Shown: positions 7,417 to 15,183 of the stretch, one piece after another
Layout: each line of letters starts with the position of its first letter
Position numbering within the stretch: position 1 is the first letter of the stretch
From: Novosphingopyxis sp042090735
GTDB taxonomy: Bacteria > Pseudomonadota > Alphaproteobacteria > Sphingomonadales > Sphingomonadaceae
Length of the DNA: 20,133 bases
Direction: 5' to 3'
Assembly (NCBI GenBank): GCA_042090735.1
Contig: JBELIU010000024.1
Span: 1-20,133, forward strand
Position numbers and translations under genes: made by a program
The notes under the pieces: model-generated
What the model saw: only the letters and a program-made list of their open reading frames with translations
What the model was told of the DNA's origin: nothing
Databases searched by the model: none

Positions 7417-7444
7417 CTTGTGCCAAGCGATTTGGCACCTATAT
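7417..7444 (+). promoter_or_regulatory. Predicted RpoH (sigma-32) heat-shock promoter of dnaK
   Basis: CTTG (7417-7420), a 17-base spacer and CCTATAT (7438-7444) match the alphaproteobacterial RpoH consensus CTTG-N17/18-CYTATNT. The position gives a leader of roughly 75 nt before the dnaK ATG at 7525. dnaK is a classic RpoH target. Confidence 0.8.
7420..7438. promoter_or_regulatory. Perfect inverted repeat in the spacer of the dnaK promoter
   Basis: GTGCCAA (7420-7426) and TTGGCAC (7432-7438) are exact inverted repeats separated by 5 bases. They fill the space between the -35 and -10 elements of the predicted heat-shock promoter. The sequence is not the HrcA/CIRCE operator. A regulator-binding site is inferred. 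Confidence 0.5.
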
Positions 7445-7524
7445 CGCCCTCATATCGGATCGGTTCGATGCCGTAACGGGTCGTGCCGAAAGAAACCAAC
7501 TGTCGAAGTTTTCGAGGGAAAGAA

Positions 7525-9450
7525 ATGGCAAAAGTAATCGGTATCGACCTGGGCACGACGAATAGCTGCGTTGCTGTAATGGACGGCGGCAAGCCCAAGG
7601 TTATCGAAAATGCGGAAGGCGCGCGCACGACGCCTTCGATCGTGGCGTTCGCCAAGGATAATGAACGCCTCGTCGGTCAGCCGGCCAAGCGCCAGGCCGT
7701 CACAAACCCGGACAAGACCCTGTTCGCGTTCAAGCGACTTATCGGCCGCCGGTTCGACGATCCGCTGACCAAGAAGGACATGGAGCTGGTCCCCTATGAC
7801 ATCGTCAAGGGTCCGAACGGCGATGCCTGGGTCGAAGCGGGCGGCGAAAAGTACAGCCCCAGCCAGGTGTCCGCCTTCATCCTGCAGAAGATGAAGGAAA
7901 CCGCCGAGAGCTATCTGGGCGAAAGCGTCAGCCAGGCCGTGATCACGGTTCCGGCCTATTTCAACGACGCCCAGCGTCAGGCAACCAAGGACGCCGGTAA
8001 GATCGCAGGCCTCGAAGTCCTGCGCATCATCAACGAGCCGACCGCGGCCGCGCTGGCTTATGGCCTCGACAAGGAAGAGAACAAGACGATCGCGGTCTAT
8101 GACCTCGGCGGCGGTACGTTCGACATCTCCATCCTGGAAGTCGGCGATGGCGTGTTCGAGGTGAAGTCCACGAACGGCGATACGTTCCTGGGCGGCGAAG
8201 ACTTCGACTCCAGAGTCGTCGAATTCCTGGCGGACGAATTCAAGAAGGCCGAGGGTATCGATCTTCGCGGCGACAAGCTGGCGCTTCAGCGCCTCAAGGA
8301 AGCTGCCGAGAAGGCGAAGATCGAGCTGTCCAGCGCGCAGACCACGGAAGTGAACCTGCCCTTCATCACCGCGGACCAGAACGGTCCGAAGCACCTCGTC
8401 AAGACGATCAGCCGTGCGGACCTCGAAAAGATGGTCGACGAGTTGATCCAGCGTACGCTGGAGCCGTGCAAGAAGGCGCTCAAGGATGCCGGTGTCGACA
8501 AGGGCGGCATCGATGAAGTCGTGATGGTCGGCGGCATGACCCGCATGCCCAAGGTGCGCAAGGTGGTCGAAGATTTCTTCGGCAAGGAGCCGCACACCGG
8601 CGTGAATCCGGACGAAGTCGTTGCCATGGGCGCCGCCATTCAGGCCGGCGTGCTGCAGGGCGACGTCAAGGATGTGCTCCTGCTCGACGTGACCCCGCTG
8701 TCGCTGGGTATCGAGACGCTGGGCGGCGTGTTCACGCGCATGATCGATCGCAACACCACGATCCCGACCAAGAAGAGCCAGGTCTATTCCACCGCCGACG
8801 ACAATCAGAACGCGGTGACGATCCGGGTCTTCCAGGGCGAGCGCGAGATGGCGGCCGACAACAAGATGCTCGGCCAGTTCGATCTCGTCGGCATTCCGCC
8901 GGCACCGCGCGGCGTGCCGCAGATCGAGGTGACGTTCGACATCGACGCCAACGGCATCGTGAACGTGTCCGCCAAGGACAAGGGCACCGGCAAGGAGCAG
9001 CAGATCAAGATCCAGGCATCGGGCGGTCTGTCCGACGCGGATATCGATCAGATGGTCCAGGATGCCGAGAAGTTCGCGGAAGAGGACAAGAAGCGCCGCG
9101 AAGGTGCCGAGGCGAAGAACAACGCTGAAAGTCTTGTCCACACCACCGAGAAGCAGCTCGAGGAAAATGGCGACAAGGTCGATGCATCGCTGAAGAGCGA
9201 GATCGAAGGACTGATCGCCGAAACCAAGACGGCTATCGAGGGCGGTGATCCCGACGCGATGAAGACCAAGTCCGAAGCGCTGGCGCAGGCCGCGATGAAG
9301 ATGGGTCAGGCGATCTACGAGAAGCAGCAGGCCGAGGGCGGCAACGCTTCCGGTGCGAACGCCGGCGCGGCGACCGGTGAGGCTGCCGGCGGCGACGAAG
9401 ACGTGGTCGATGCCGAATTCTCCGAGGTCGACGAAGACACGAAGGGCTGA
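7525..9450 (+). CDS. dnaK: Molecular chaperone DnaK (Hsp70)
   Basis: DnaK is the ATP-driven chaperone that binds exposed hydrophobic peptides and works with DnaJ and GrpE in protein folding and the heat-shock response. The product has 641 residues. The nucleotide-binding domain shows phosphate-1 GIDLGTTNS (6-14) and phosphate-2 DLGGGTFD (193-200). The conserved interdomain linker VLLLDVTP lies at 384-391. The substrate-binding domain follows (PTKKSQVYSTADDNQ, FDIDANGIVNVSAKDK), then the helical lid and a Gly/Ala-rich acidic tail ending EVDEDTKG. The ATG at 7525 (MAKVIGIDLG) has GAGGGAAAG upstream and is preferred over the longer frame from 7483. dnaJ lies 130 bp downstream, and a heat-shock promoter is predicted at 7417-7444. 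Confidence 0.99.
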   Translation: MAKVIGIDLGTTNSCVAVMDGGKPKVIENAEGARTTPSIVAFAKDNERLVGQPAKRQAVTNPDKTLFAFKRLIGRRFDDPLTKKDMELVPYDIVKGPNGDAWVEAGGEKYSPSQVSAFILQKMKETAESYLGESVSQAVITVPAYFNDAQRQATKDAGKIAGLEVLRIINEPTAAALAYGLDKEENKTIAVYDLGGGTFDISILEVGDGVFEVKSTNGDTFLGGEDFDSRVVEFLADEFKKAEGIDLRGDKLALQRLKEAAEKAKIELSSAQTTEVNLPFITADQNGPKHLVKTISRADLEKMVDELIQRTLEPCKKALKDAGVDKGGIDEVVMVGGMTRMPKVRKVVEDFFGKEPHTGVNPDEVVAMGAAIQAGVLQGDVKDVLLLDVTPLSLGIETLGGVFTRMIDRNTTIPTKKSQVYSTADDNQNAVTIRVFQGEREMAADNKMLGQFDLVGIPPAPRGVPQIEVTFDIDANGIVNVSAKDKGTGKEQQIKIQASGGLSDADIDQMVQDAEKFAEEDKKRREGAEAKNNAESLVHTTEKQLEENGDKVDASLKSEIEGLIAETKTAIEGGDPDAMKTKSEALAQAAMKMGQAIYEKQQAEGGNASGANAGAATGEAAGGDEDVVDAEFSEVDEDTKG

Positions 9451-9477
9451 TCAGCGGTCCGATGACCAAGCACCGTA

Positions 9478-9549
9478 GTCCTGAGCTTGTCGAAGGACGC
9501 GTCTCGATCGTGGGACGCCCTTCGACAGGTTCGGGGCTTCGGCTTTTTC
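9478..9549 (+). repeat. Sphingomonad-type REP palindrome with terminal T tract between dnaK and dnaJ
   Basis: The left arm contains TCCTGAGCTTGTCGAAGGAC (9479-9498) and the right arm the imperfect complement CCCTTCGACAGGTTCGGGGC (9518-9537). CTGAGCTTGTCGAAGG/CCTTCGACAGG is a widely repeated extragenic palindrome in sphingomonads and relatives; its translation in other frames gives the tell-tale PEPVEG and RPSTSSG peptides. TTTTT at 9544-9548 follows the right arm, so the element could also attenuate read-through from dnaK to dnaJ. Confidence 0.8.
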
Positions 9550-9580
9550 TAATTACGGAATTCAGGGCTGGGGCCATTTC

Positions 9581-10717
9581 ATGACCACCACCGTCGATTA
9601 TTATGAGCGGCTCGGCGTCTCGAAGACCGCCGACGGCGCGACCATCAAGTCCGCCTATCGCAAGCTTGCCATGCAGCATCATCCCGATCGCAACCCGGGC
9701 GATACGGAGGCAGAGGCGCGGTTCAAGTCGTGCAGCGAGGCTTATGAGTGTCTCAAGGACCCGCAGAAGCGTGCGGCTTATGACCGTTATGGCCATGAAG
9801 CCTACACCAATGCCGCGCAGGGCGGCGGCGGGCATGCCGGCGCAGGCGCGCAGGGTTTCGGCGATTTCGCAGATATTTTCGAAAGCATGTTCGGCGACGC
9901 CTTTGGCGGCGGCGGTGCGCGTGGGCGGCGTGGACCGACACGCGGCGCGGACCTGCGCTACGACATCGAGATCAGTCTGGAGGAGGCCTATCATGGCCAT
10001 GACAGCCAGATAGAGATCGAGGTTTCGGAACATTGCGAGGATTGCTCCGGCACCGGCGCCGCACCCGGCACGGAGATGCGAGGGTGCAATCTGTGCAACG
10101 GCCATGGAAAGGTGCGTGCGCAGCAGGGCTTCTTCGTGGTGGAGCGGACCTGCCCCAACTGCCAGGGCCGCGGTCAGGTGATCGAAACGCCGTGTCGCAG
10201 CTGCCGCGGCGAGGGGCGGGTCGATGTCGCCAAGACGCTCGACGTGTCCATCCCACCGGGTGTCGACAACGGTACGCGCATCCGCCTGTCCGGCAAGGGC
10301 GAGGCGGGGCCGAACGGCGCTGCGCATGGCGATCTCTATATCTTCGTTCATGTGCGCCAGCACGCGATCTTCCAGCGCGAGGGCACCACGCTTTTCGCGC
10401 GGGTGCCGGTAAGCTTCACGACCGCCGCACTGGGCGGCTCGATCGAATTACCCGGCCTCGATGGCGAAGAGCATTCGATCCGCATTCCGGACGGCATTCA
10501 GTCCGGCAAGCAGCTGCGCAAGCGCGGGGCGGGCATGCCGGTATTGCAAGGGCGCGGGCATGGCGACCTGGTGGTGGAAATCGCGGTGGAGACGCCCACC
10601 AAGCTCTCCGCGCGGCAAAAGGAATTGCTGCGCGAATTCCGCGAGGCCGAAACCGGGGACGAGTGCCCGGAATCGCAGGGATTCTTCGGAAAGCTCCGCA
10701 CGATGTTCGCCGAATAG
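9581..10717 (+). CDS. dnaJ: Co-chaperone DnaJ (Hsp40)
   Basis: DnaJ delivers unfolded clients to DnaK and stimulates its ATPase. The product has 378 residues with the full type-I architecture. The J domain (1-72) carries HPD at 34-36 in MQHHPDRNPG. A Gly/Phe-rich region (about 79-118) includes FGDFADIFESMFGDAFGGG. Four zinc repeats follow: CEDCSGTG (152/155), CNLCNGHG (169/172), CPNCQGRG (191/194) and CRSCRGEG (205/208). The C-terminal substrate-binding domain follows (VDNGTRIRLSGKGEAG, HGDLYIFVHV). The ATG at 9581 gives MTTTVDYYERLGV, the expected N-terminus, although only a weak G-rich ribosome site is present. It probably shares the dnaK transcript but is separated from it by a REP palindrome. 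Confidence 0.98.
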   Translation: MTTTVDYYERLGVSKTADGATIKSAYRKLAMQHHPDRNPGDTEAEARFKSCSEAYECLKDPQKRAAYDRYGHEAYTNAAQGGGGHAGAGAQGFGDFADIFESMFGDAFGGGGARGRRGPTRGADLRYDIEISLEEAYHGHDSQIEIEVSEHCEDCSGTGAAPGTEMRGCNLCNGHGKVRAQQGFFVVERTCPNCQGRGQVIETPCRSCRGEGRVDVAKTLDVSIPPGVDNGTRIRLSGKGEAGPNGAAHGDLYIFVHVRQHAIFQREGTTLFARVPVSFTTAALGGSIELPGLDGEEHSIRIPDGIQSGKQLRKRGAGMPVLQGRGHGDLVVEIAVETPTKLSARQKELLREFREAETGDECPESQGFFGKLRTMFAE

Positions 10718-10741
10718 AGTCGATCTGGGGTTTATTCCTAT

Positions 10742-10766
10742 CCTCTCCCCCTTCTCGGGGGAGAGG
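10742..10766. repeat. GC-rich hairpin between convergent dnaJ and patatin-like genes
   Basis: CCTCTCCCCC (10742-10751) and GGGGGAGAGG (10757-10766) form a perfect 10-bp stem with a 5-base loop. It sits between the dnaJ stop (10717) and the stop of the opposing gene (10773), where a shared terminator is expected. No T tract follows on either strand, so it is not a canonical intrinsic terminator. Similar CTCTCCC...GGGAGAG palindromes recur between genes in many genomes. Confidence 0.6.
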
Positions 10767-10772
10767 GATCGC

Positions 10773-13109
10773 TCAGTCGATCCGCTCCAACTCCTCCCGC
10801 AGCGATGCGATCAGCGGTTTGACGCTCGCCAACCGCTCTTCCTCCTCGTCCAGCACCGCTTCGAAGGCGCGCTTCTTGAAAACGCGGATTTCGTCGAAAC
10901 TCGGACGGTCGCCGACCGCGATCGAACTCAGCACGATGTCGATCATCCGCTCGGCGCTGTCGAGGCGGCCCCATAGGTAATCGTTTTCGCGGTAGGCGCG
11001 GCTGAAGAACGCGCCGAACAGATTGAATTCGATGCCCTTCAGCTTCGCGCGCGTGCCGCCCTGGCGCAGCGTGGCCGCATCGTCGGGCGCAATGCGATCG
11101 ATCTTGATCGGATCGAATTCCCCCAGCCCTTCGCCTTCGAGGAGCGGCAGCGTGGCGATATCCAGCAGCGGAAAGCCCAGATAGGCGAGCAACATGCTGC
11201 GCTGCGCCTCGGCAGGCAGCTTTTCCAGCCCGCGGATGAAGAGCGTTTCCGCCTCCTCGTCCACCGCCGGCAAATCGCGCCGCCGCGCCAGCTCGTCGAG
11301 CAAGGCGGCGGGGTCCTGTGCGGCTGCCTCGGCCACCTCAGCAAAATCGTCGCCCAGAAAATCGCTGGTCTCGCGGTCGAGATAGAGGGAAAGGCCGTCG
11401 AAAATGGCTTCTTCCATCGCGTCCAGCGCATCGCGCCCGGCAAGCGCGGGCATTTCCACTTCTTCGCTGAAATGGCGCGCGAGATAACGCGCGCGGCGGA
11501 TGCGGAAGCGCAGGTCATGCGACCGGAAGAACGCGATCGCTTCCGGATTGGCATTCATTTTCTTGGCATCGGACATATGGCCGAGCCCGCGCTGGTCGAG
11601 TTCGCGGTGCAGGGCGCGGCGCACGTCGGAGAAGAAGCTGACATCCGCGTCCGGGCAGGTGCGGCGCAGCGTTGCGACGATATCGTCGACAATGCCGTTC
11701 AATTTGAGATAGCCGTAAGCGGCATAGCTGTAACCGGCGGAATTGGCGGCCCGCTCCAGCGCCCGGTCGCGCCAGCTTGCCAGCCTCCGCGGCGTCGGGC
11801 GCGACAGGAAGAAGGTGCGCCCGAACATGGTTTCGACGGAGCGTTCGATGTCGGTGCGCAGGCTGCGCGCGATGGTGCGCATCCGCTCGATCCGGTCCGA
11901 CCGGCGCTCGATCGATTCCAAGCTGTCGCGGATCGGCTGTTCGCGCGGAATGCTGGAACTGGCGCCCAAGATGGTGGTGAACCATCCCGGCACGCCGGTT
12001 CGCGCGGCCTCCTTCGCCTCGTCGCGGACCTCACCGGTCAGATAGACGTCGGGTATGGGGTCGATATAGACGAAGCGCCGGTCCACCTCGCGCCGGGCCG
12101 GGCGGTTCCTGAGCGCGCTGGCCGCCTGCGCAAACGGGGCGTTCGCCAGCACGGATCCATCGATCAGCGGCGTATCTTCCGCGCGGCCCGCGGCGAACTG
12201 CTTGGGCAGGATGCGCTCCAGAAACACATCGCGGCCGGGCCAGTCCATCTTGCGCTGTTCCAACACGGTATCGAGCTCGCGCGCGGTAAAGGCCGGAAAT
12301 GCGCCAGGAAAGCTGGCGGTAGCGCGCGCGGCGAACACCAGCTCGGCCGCCGAACCCAAACTCATGTCGCGGCCCTTGCGGCTGTCGAAGGAGATGGTGA
12401 GCCGATGCTCCGTCTCCGTCACCTCATCCGGGCTGTTGATCTTCAGATGCTCGCGGTGCCCGTAGAAATCGGTGACAGTGACGAAGAGGTCGAGCGGCTG
12501 GCTGGCCGGCAACAGGCGCGGGCCGGCGGTCGTCGCGCTCATCGCGGCATGGGCATCGAACAGCAGGTGCGTGAATTCGTGCCCGCCAAAGGGCGGCGCG
12601 AACCAGCGCGCGCGCACGAAGCGGGAAAGCTTGGAGGAAATCTCGGCGCGCGCTTCGGCCGAAACGGTCTTCTCGATCGCGGCGGCCTTCTTGCGCAGCA
12701 CGGCCCAGGCCACAGGCTCTGCCCAGATCTTAGAGTATCGATTGACGGGCCGCGCATCCTGCGAGAGCAGCCGGTCCACATCGGCAACTTCCAGCCACAT
12801 GTCGGTCAGCGGATCGAGCGATCGCCCGGTGACGATCGCCTCGGCAAAGAAAATACCGTTGATCCCGCCCGCGCTCGCCCCCGCGATGATGTCCGTCAGG
12901 ATGCGAAGGCGCAGCCCCGCTTTGTCCTCTATCGTCCGGAGCAGGTCCAGATAGACCCGTTCGACACCCTCGGCCTCGTGCACGCCGTCGGTGTGCGCCC
13001 GGCTGGCGCGCAAAAGACGCCAGACTTCCTTCAAATTGCCGTGCATGTAGACGGCAAGGCTGACCCCGCCATAGCAGATGAGCGCCAGCCGCAGTTCCTT
13101 CTCGCGCAT
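10773..13109 (-). CDS. Large patatin-like phospholipase-family protein (DUF3376 type)
   Basis: The product has 778 residues. The N-terminal patatin fold has the oxyanion glycine region in LICYGGVSLAVYMHG, the nucleophile elbow GASAG (Ser79) in IIAGASAGGINGIFFA, and the catalytic aspartate in DTPLIDGSVLANAPF (DG motif, Asp317). Together these form a complete Ser-Asp dyad, suggesting lipid acyl hydrolase activity. A long helical C-terminal half of more than 400 residues fits the 'patatin-related protein' group with DUF3376. There is no signal peptide, so a cytoplasmic or membrane-peripheral location is inferred. The ATG at 13109 (MREKELRLALICYGG) is chosen because the family starts right before the glycine motif; an in-frame start 12 codons upstream adds only a Pro-rich leader. 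No clear ribosome site is seen. The substrate is unknown. Confidence 0.85.
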   Translation of the reverse strand: MREKELRLALICYGGVSLAVYMHGNLKEVWRLLRASRAHTDGVHEAEGVERVYLDLLRTIEDKAGLRLRILTDIIAGASAGGINGIFFAEAIVTGRSLDPLTDMWLEVADVDRLLSQDARPVNRYSKIWAEPVAWAVLRKKAAAIEKTVSAEARAEISSKLSRFVRARWFAPPFGGHEFTHLLFDAHAAMSATTAGPRLLPASQPLDLFVTVTDFYGHREHLKINSPDEVTETEHRLTISFDSRKGRDMSLGSAAELVFAARATASFPGAFPAFTARELDTVLEQRKMDWPGRDVFLERILPKQFAAGRAEDTPLIDGSVLANAPFAQAASALRNRPARREVDRRFVYIDPIPDVYLTGEVRDEAKEAARTGVPGWFTTILGASSSIPREQPIRDSLESIERRSDRIERMRTIARSLRTDIERSVETMFGRTFFLSRPTPRRLASWRDRALERAANSAGYSYAAYGYLKLNGIVDDIVATLRRTCPDADVSFFSDVRRALHRELDQRGLGHMSDAKKMNANPEAIAFFRSHDLRFRIRRARYLARHFSEEVEMPALAGRDALDAMEEAIFDGLSLYLDRETSDFLGDDFAEVAEAAAQDPAALLDELARRRDLPAVDEEAETLFIRGLEKLPAEAQRSMLLAYLGFPLLDIATLPLLEGEGLGEFDPIKIDRIAPDDAATLRQGGTRAKLKGIEFNLFGAFFSRAYRENDYLWGRLDSAERMIDIVLSSIAVGDRPSFDEIRVFKKRAFEAVLDEEEERLASVKPLIASLREELERID

Positions 13110-13262
13110 AAGGCAGGGATTAGGGAAAGCGGCGGGAGGGGGCAACAGGGGAAGCGGCGACCGTCATGGTCTGATCTCAAACCGAAGATTGCGCTGGCAT
13201 ACGCTGCGCTGCGACAGATCCGGGGCACCGTATGGATTACCGGACGATCACACCTGTGGATG

Positions 13263-13290
13263 TTGACAGACCGTCGAACATCGATATGTT
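13263..13290 (+). promoter_or_regulatory. Strong sigma-70-like promoter of the GFA-family gene
   Basis: A consensus -35 TTGACA (13263-13268) is followed after 16 bp by TATGTT (13285-13290), matching the -10 at four of six positions. It lies about 30 bp before the GTG start at 13323. It may drive the whole downstream plus-strand run. Confidence 0.65.
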
Positions 13291-13302
13291 CATGCAATGT
13301 TC
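13276..13302. promoter_or_regulatory. Operator-like repeats overlapping the -10 of the GFA-gene promoter
   Basis: GAACAT (13276-13281) and ATGTTC (13286-13291) are perfect inverted repeats with a 4-base centre covering the -10 element. A further ATGTTC copy occurs at 13297-13302, 11 bp after the previous one. Binding by a dimeric repressor is inferred; no regulator gene is adjacent. Confidence 0.45.
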
Positions 13303-13322
13303 CGTGGCGGGGAGGGAATAAA

Positions 13323-13721
13323 GTGATTCAAGGCAGCTGCTGTTGTGGCGCGGTTCGGTTTGAACTCGTCAATCCGCCATCGATGATGGGGACTTGCCAT
13401 TGCTCGCGCTGCCGCAAGGTCGGCGCCTCGACTTTCGTGTTCGTGAAGCGAGAGGATTTTCGGTTGCTGTCGGGGCGCGAATCGATATCCGTTTACAAGC
13501 CAGAGGAAGGCTACCGGTACGATCGCTGCTTTTGTCGCATCTGCGGTACGGGGCTTGGTGAGATACTGTCGGACGCCGACAGCTTTCCGATCAATACCCA
13601 GACGCTGGACGACGACCCGGTGGTTCGCAATCGCTTTCATGAATTCGTCGCGGCGAAGCCCGCTTGGTATGCGATCGCGGATGACGCGAAGCAGTTCGAC
13701 GGCCATCCTGTGCAAAGCTGA
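13323..13721 (+). CDS. GFA-family (CENP-V/GFA domain) zinc protein
   Basis: The product has 132 residues. The zinc-binding cysteines of the family are present: GSCCCGAVRFEL at the N-terminus, CHCSRCRKVGAS, and later CFCRICGTGL. The family is named after a glutathione-dependent formaldehyde-activating enzyme, but most members have no proven activity, so the role here is open. The start is GTG (VIQGSCCCG); the purine-rich GGGGAGGGA about 6-14 nt upstream decides this over the much longer open frame, which runs antisense to the patatin gene. A consensus promoter with an operator-like repeat lies just upstream. radA begins 23 bp downstream on the same strand, so co-transcription is likely. A possible role in thiol or aldehyde detoxification is inference only. 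Confidence 0.87.
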   Translation: MIQGSCCCGAVRFELVNPPSMMGTCHCSRCRKVGASTFVFVKREDFRLLSGRESISVYKPEEGYRYDRCFCRICGTGLGEILSDADSFPINTQTLDDDPVVRNRFHEFVAAKPAWYAIADDAKQFDGHPVQS

Positions 13722-13744
13722 GCGGACCGGTTAGGCAGCGCCGC

Positions 13745-15106
13745 ATGGCTAAACCCAAAAAACGTTATGTCTGCCAGGCATGCGGCTCGGTCTCTCCGCG
13801 CTGGCAGGGTCAGTGCGCCGACTGCAAGGAATGGAACAGCCTGGTCGAGGAAGCGGGCGAAACCGTGTTCGCGCAGAAGCATGATCTGCAGCGCGGGGGC
13901 CGCTCGATCGATCTGTCTCCGCTCGACAGCGACGTGCCGCTGCCGCCGCGCCGGTCCACCGGAATTGCCGAGTTCGATCTGGCGCTGGGCGGCGGGATCG
14001 TGGCGGGGTCGGCCATATTGCTGGGCGGCGATCCCGGCATCGGCAAATCCACGCTGCTGCTGCAGGCGGCGGCCAAGCTGGCCTATGAAGGGCTGTCGGT
14101 CGTCTATATTTCGGGCGAGGAAGCGTCCGATCAGGTGCGCCTGCGTGCGCGGCGGCTGGGGCTGGGCAAGGCGCCGGTGCAGCTTGCCTCGGCCACCTCG
14201 GTCCGCGACATCCTGACCACCTTGGGCGAGGGCGAGCCGCCCGCGCTGCTCATCATCGATTCGATCCAGACCATGCATTCGGACCTGATCGAGGGCGCGC
14301 CCGGCACGGTGAGCCAGGTGCGGGCGAGTGCGCAGGAACTGATTCGCTTCGCCAAGACGCGCGGCACCGCGCTGTTTCTGGTCGGCCATGTCACTAAGGA
14401 CGGCAATATCGCAGGGCCCCGCGTGCTCGAACATATGGTCGATTGCGTGCTCAGCTTCGAGGGTGAGCGCAGCCACCAGTACCGCATCCTGCGCGCCATC
14501 AAGAACCGCTTCGGCGGCACGGACGAGATCGGCGTGTTCGCGATGGAGGAGGAGGGGCTGAGCGAGGTTACCAACCCCAGCGCCCTGTTCCTGACGGACC
14601 GCAGCGAGGCGCTGACCGGGGCCACCGTTTTCCCTGCGCTGGAAGGCACCCGGCCCGTGCTGGTGGAAATCCAGGCGCTCACCGTGCGCTTGTCGAGCGG
14701 CGCCACACCGCGCCGGTCCGTGGTGGGCTGGGACAGCGGGCGGCTCGCCATGATCCTGGCCGTGCTGGAGGCGCGCTGCGGTCTCAGCTTTTCGACGGCG
14801 GAGGTCTATCTGAATATTGCGGGCGGATACCGCATTTCCGATCCGGCGGCGGACCTTGCGGTGGCCGCGGCCCTCGTCTCCGCGCTGTCCGAGCGGCCCT
14901 TGCCGGGCGGCTCGGTGCTGTTCGGCGAAGTCTCGCTCTCGGGCGAACTGCGCCCCGTCGCGCATGGAGCCCTGCGCCTGCGCGAAGCGGCGAAGCTTGG
15001 CTTTGATGAAGCGATGGTGCCCGCCTCGCTCAAGGACAAAGGGCAGGGGCTGAAGCTGACCGGTTTTGCGACCTTGGGCAAGCTGGTGGCGCATATGCTC
15101 GGCTAG
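13745..15106 (+). CDS. radA: DNA repair protein RadA (Sms)
   Basis: RadA is a RecA-related ATPase that promotes branch migration of recombination intermediates and helps repair stalled forks. The product has 453 residues, the usual length. The N-terminal C4 zinc finger uses Cys10/13/24/27 (CQACG, then CADC). Walker A is GGDPGIGKST (94-103) and Walker B is in ALLIIDSIQT. The RadA-specific KNRFG motif is at 253-257 in AIKNRFGGTDEIGVF. The C-terminal Lon-like domain contains AGGYRISDPAADLA and SLSGELRPVAHGALR. The ATG at 13745 gives MAKPKKRYVCQACG, the expected N-terminus, with an AGG about 9 nt upstream. It lies 23 bp after the GFA gene and 77 bp before cvpA. Confidence 0.97.
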   Translation: MAKPKKRYVCQACGSVSPRWQGQCADCKEWNSLVEEAGETVFAQKHDLQRGGRSIDLSPLDSDVPLPPRRSTGIAEFDLALGGGIVAGSAILLGGDPGIGKSTLLLQAAAKLAYEGLSVVYISGEEASDQVRLRARRLGLGKAPVQLASATSVRDILTTLGEGEPPALLIIDSIQTMHSDLIEGAPGTVSQVRASAQELIRFAKTRGTALFLVGHVTKDGNIAGPRVLEHMVDCVLSFEGERSHQYRILRAIKNRFGGTDEIGVFAMEEEGLSEVTNPSALFLTDRSEALTGATVFPALEGTRPVLVEIQALTVRLSSGATPRRSVVGWDSGRLAMILAVLEARCGLSFSTAEVYLNIAGGYRISDPAADLAVAAALVSALSERPLPGGSVLFGEVSLSGELRPVAHGALRLREAAKLGFDEAMVPASLKDKGQGLKLTGFATLGKLVAHMLG

Positions 15107-15137
15107 GAAAATCGCGCGCTCTGCGGTCCTTTCAGGG

Positions 15138-15164
15138 TTTGCGGCGCTTCCCCCGCACCGCAAA
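15138..15164 (+). other. Stem-loop between radA and cvpA
   Basis: TTTGCGG (15138-15144) and CCGCAAA (15158-15164) are perfect 7-bp inverted repeats with a 13-base loop. No T tract follows, so termination is doubtful. It ends 19 bases before the cvpA ATG and could affect its translation or processing of the transcript. Confidence 0.35.
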
Positions 15165-15183
15165 ATCGCCTAATCGGCGCGCC

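Noticed and set aside
7420..7438. CIRCE/HrcA operator before dnaK
   Set aside because: The arms GTGCCAA/TTGGCAC with a 5-base centre do not match TTAGCACTC-N9-GAGTGCTAA.
7450..9141. A 563-codon open frame antisense to dnaK
   Set aside because: It is a mirror of the strong codon bias of dnaK in GC-rich DNA; the translation is His/Arg/Asp-rich with no recognisable domain.
10773..13109. Patatin-based antiphage (CBASS-like) system
   Set aside because: No cyclase, sensor or other defence gene is adjacent; neighbours are housekeeping genes.
11472..13320. Very long plus-strand open frame running into the GFA gene
   Set aside because: The upstream part is antisense to the patatin-like gene and has no family features; the promoter and ribosome site near 13263-13315 show that the real gene starts at 13323.
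13637..15163. A 508-codon open frame antisense to radA
   Set aside because: The radA frame is a complete match to its family; the antisense translation is low-complexity Arg/Gln/His-rich.
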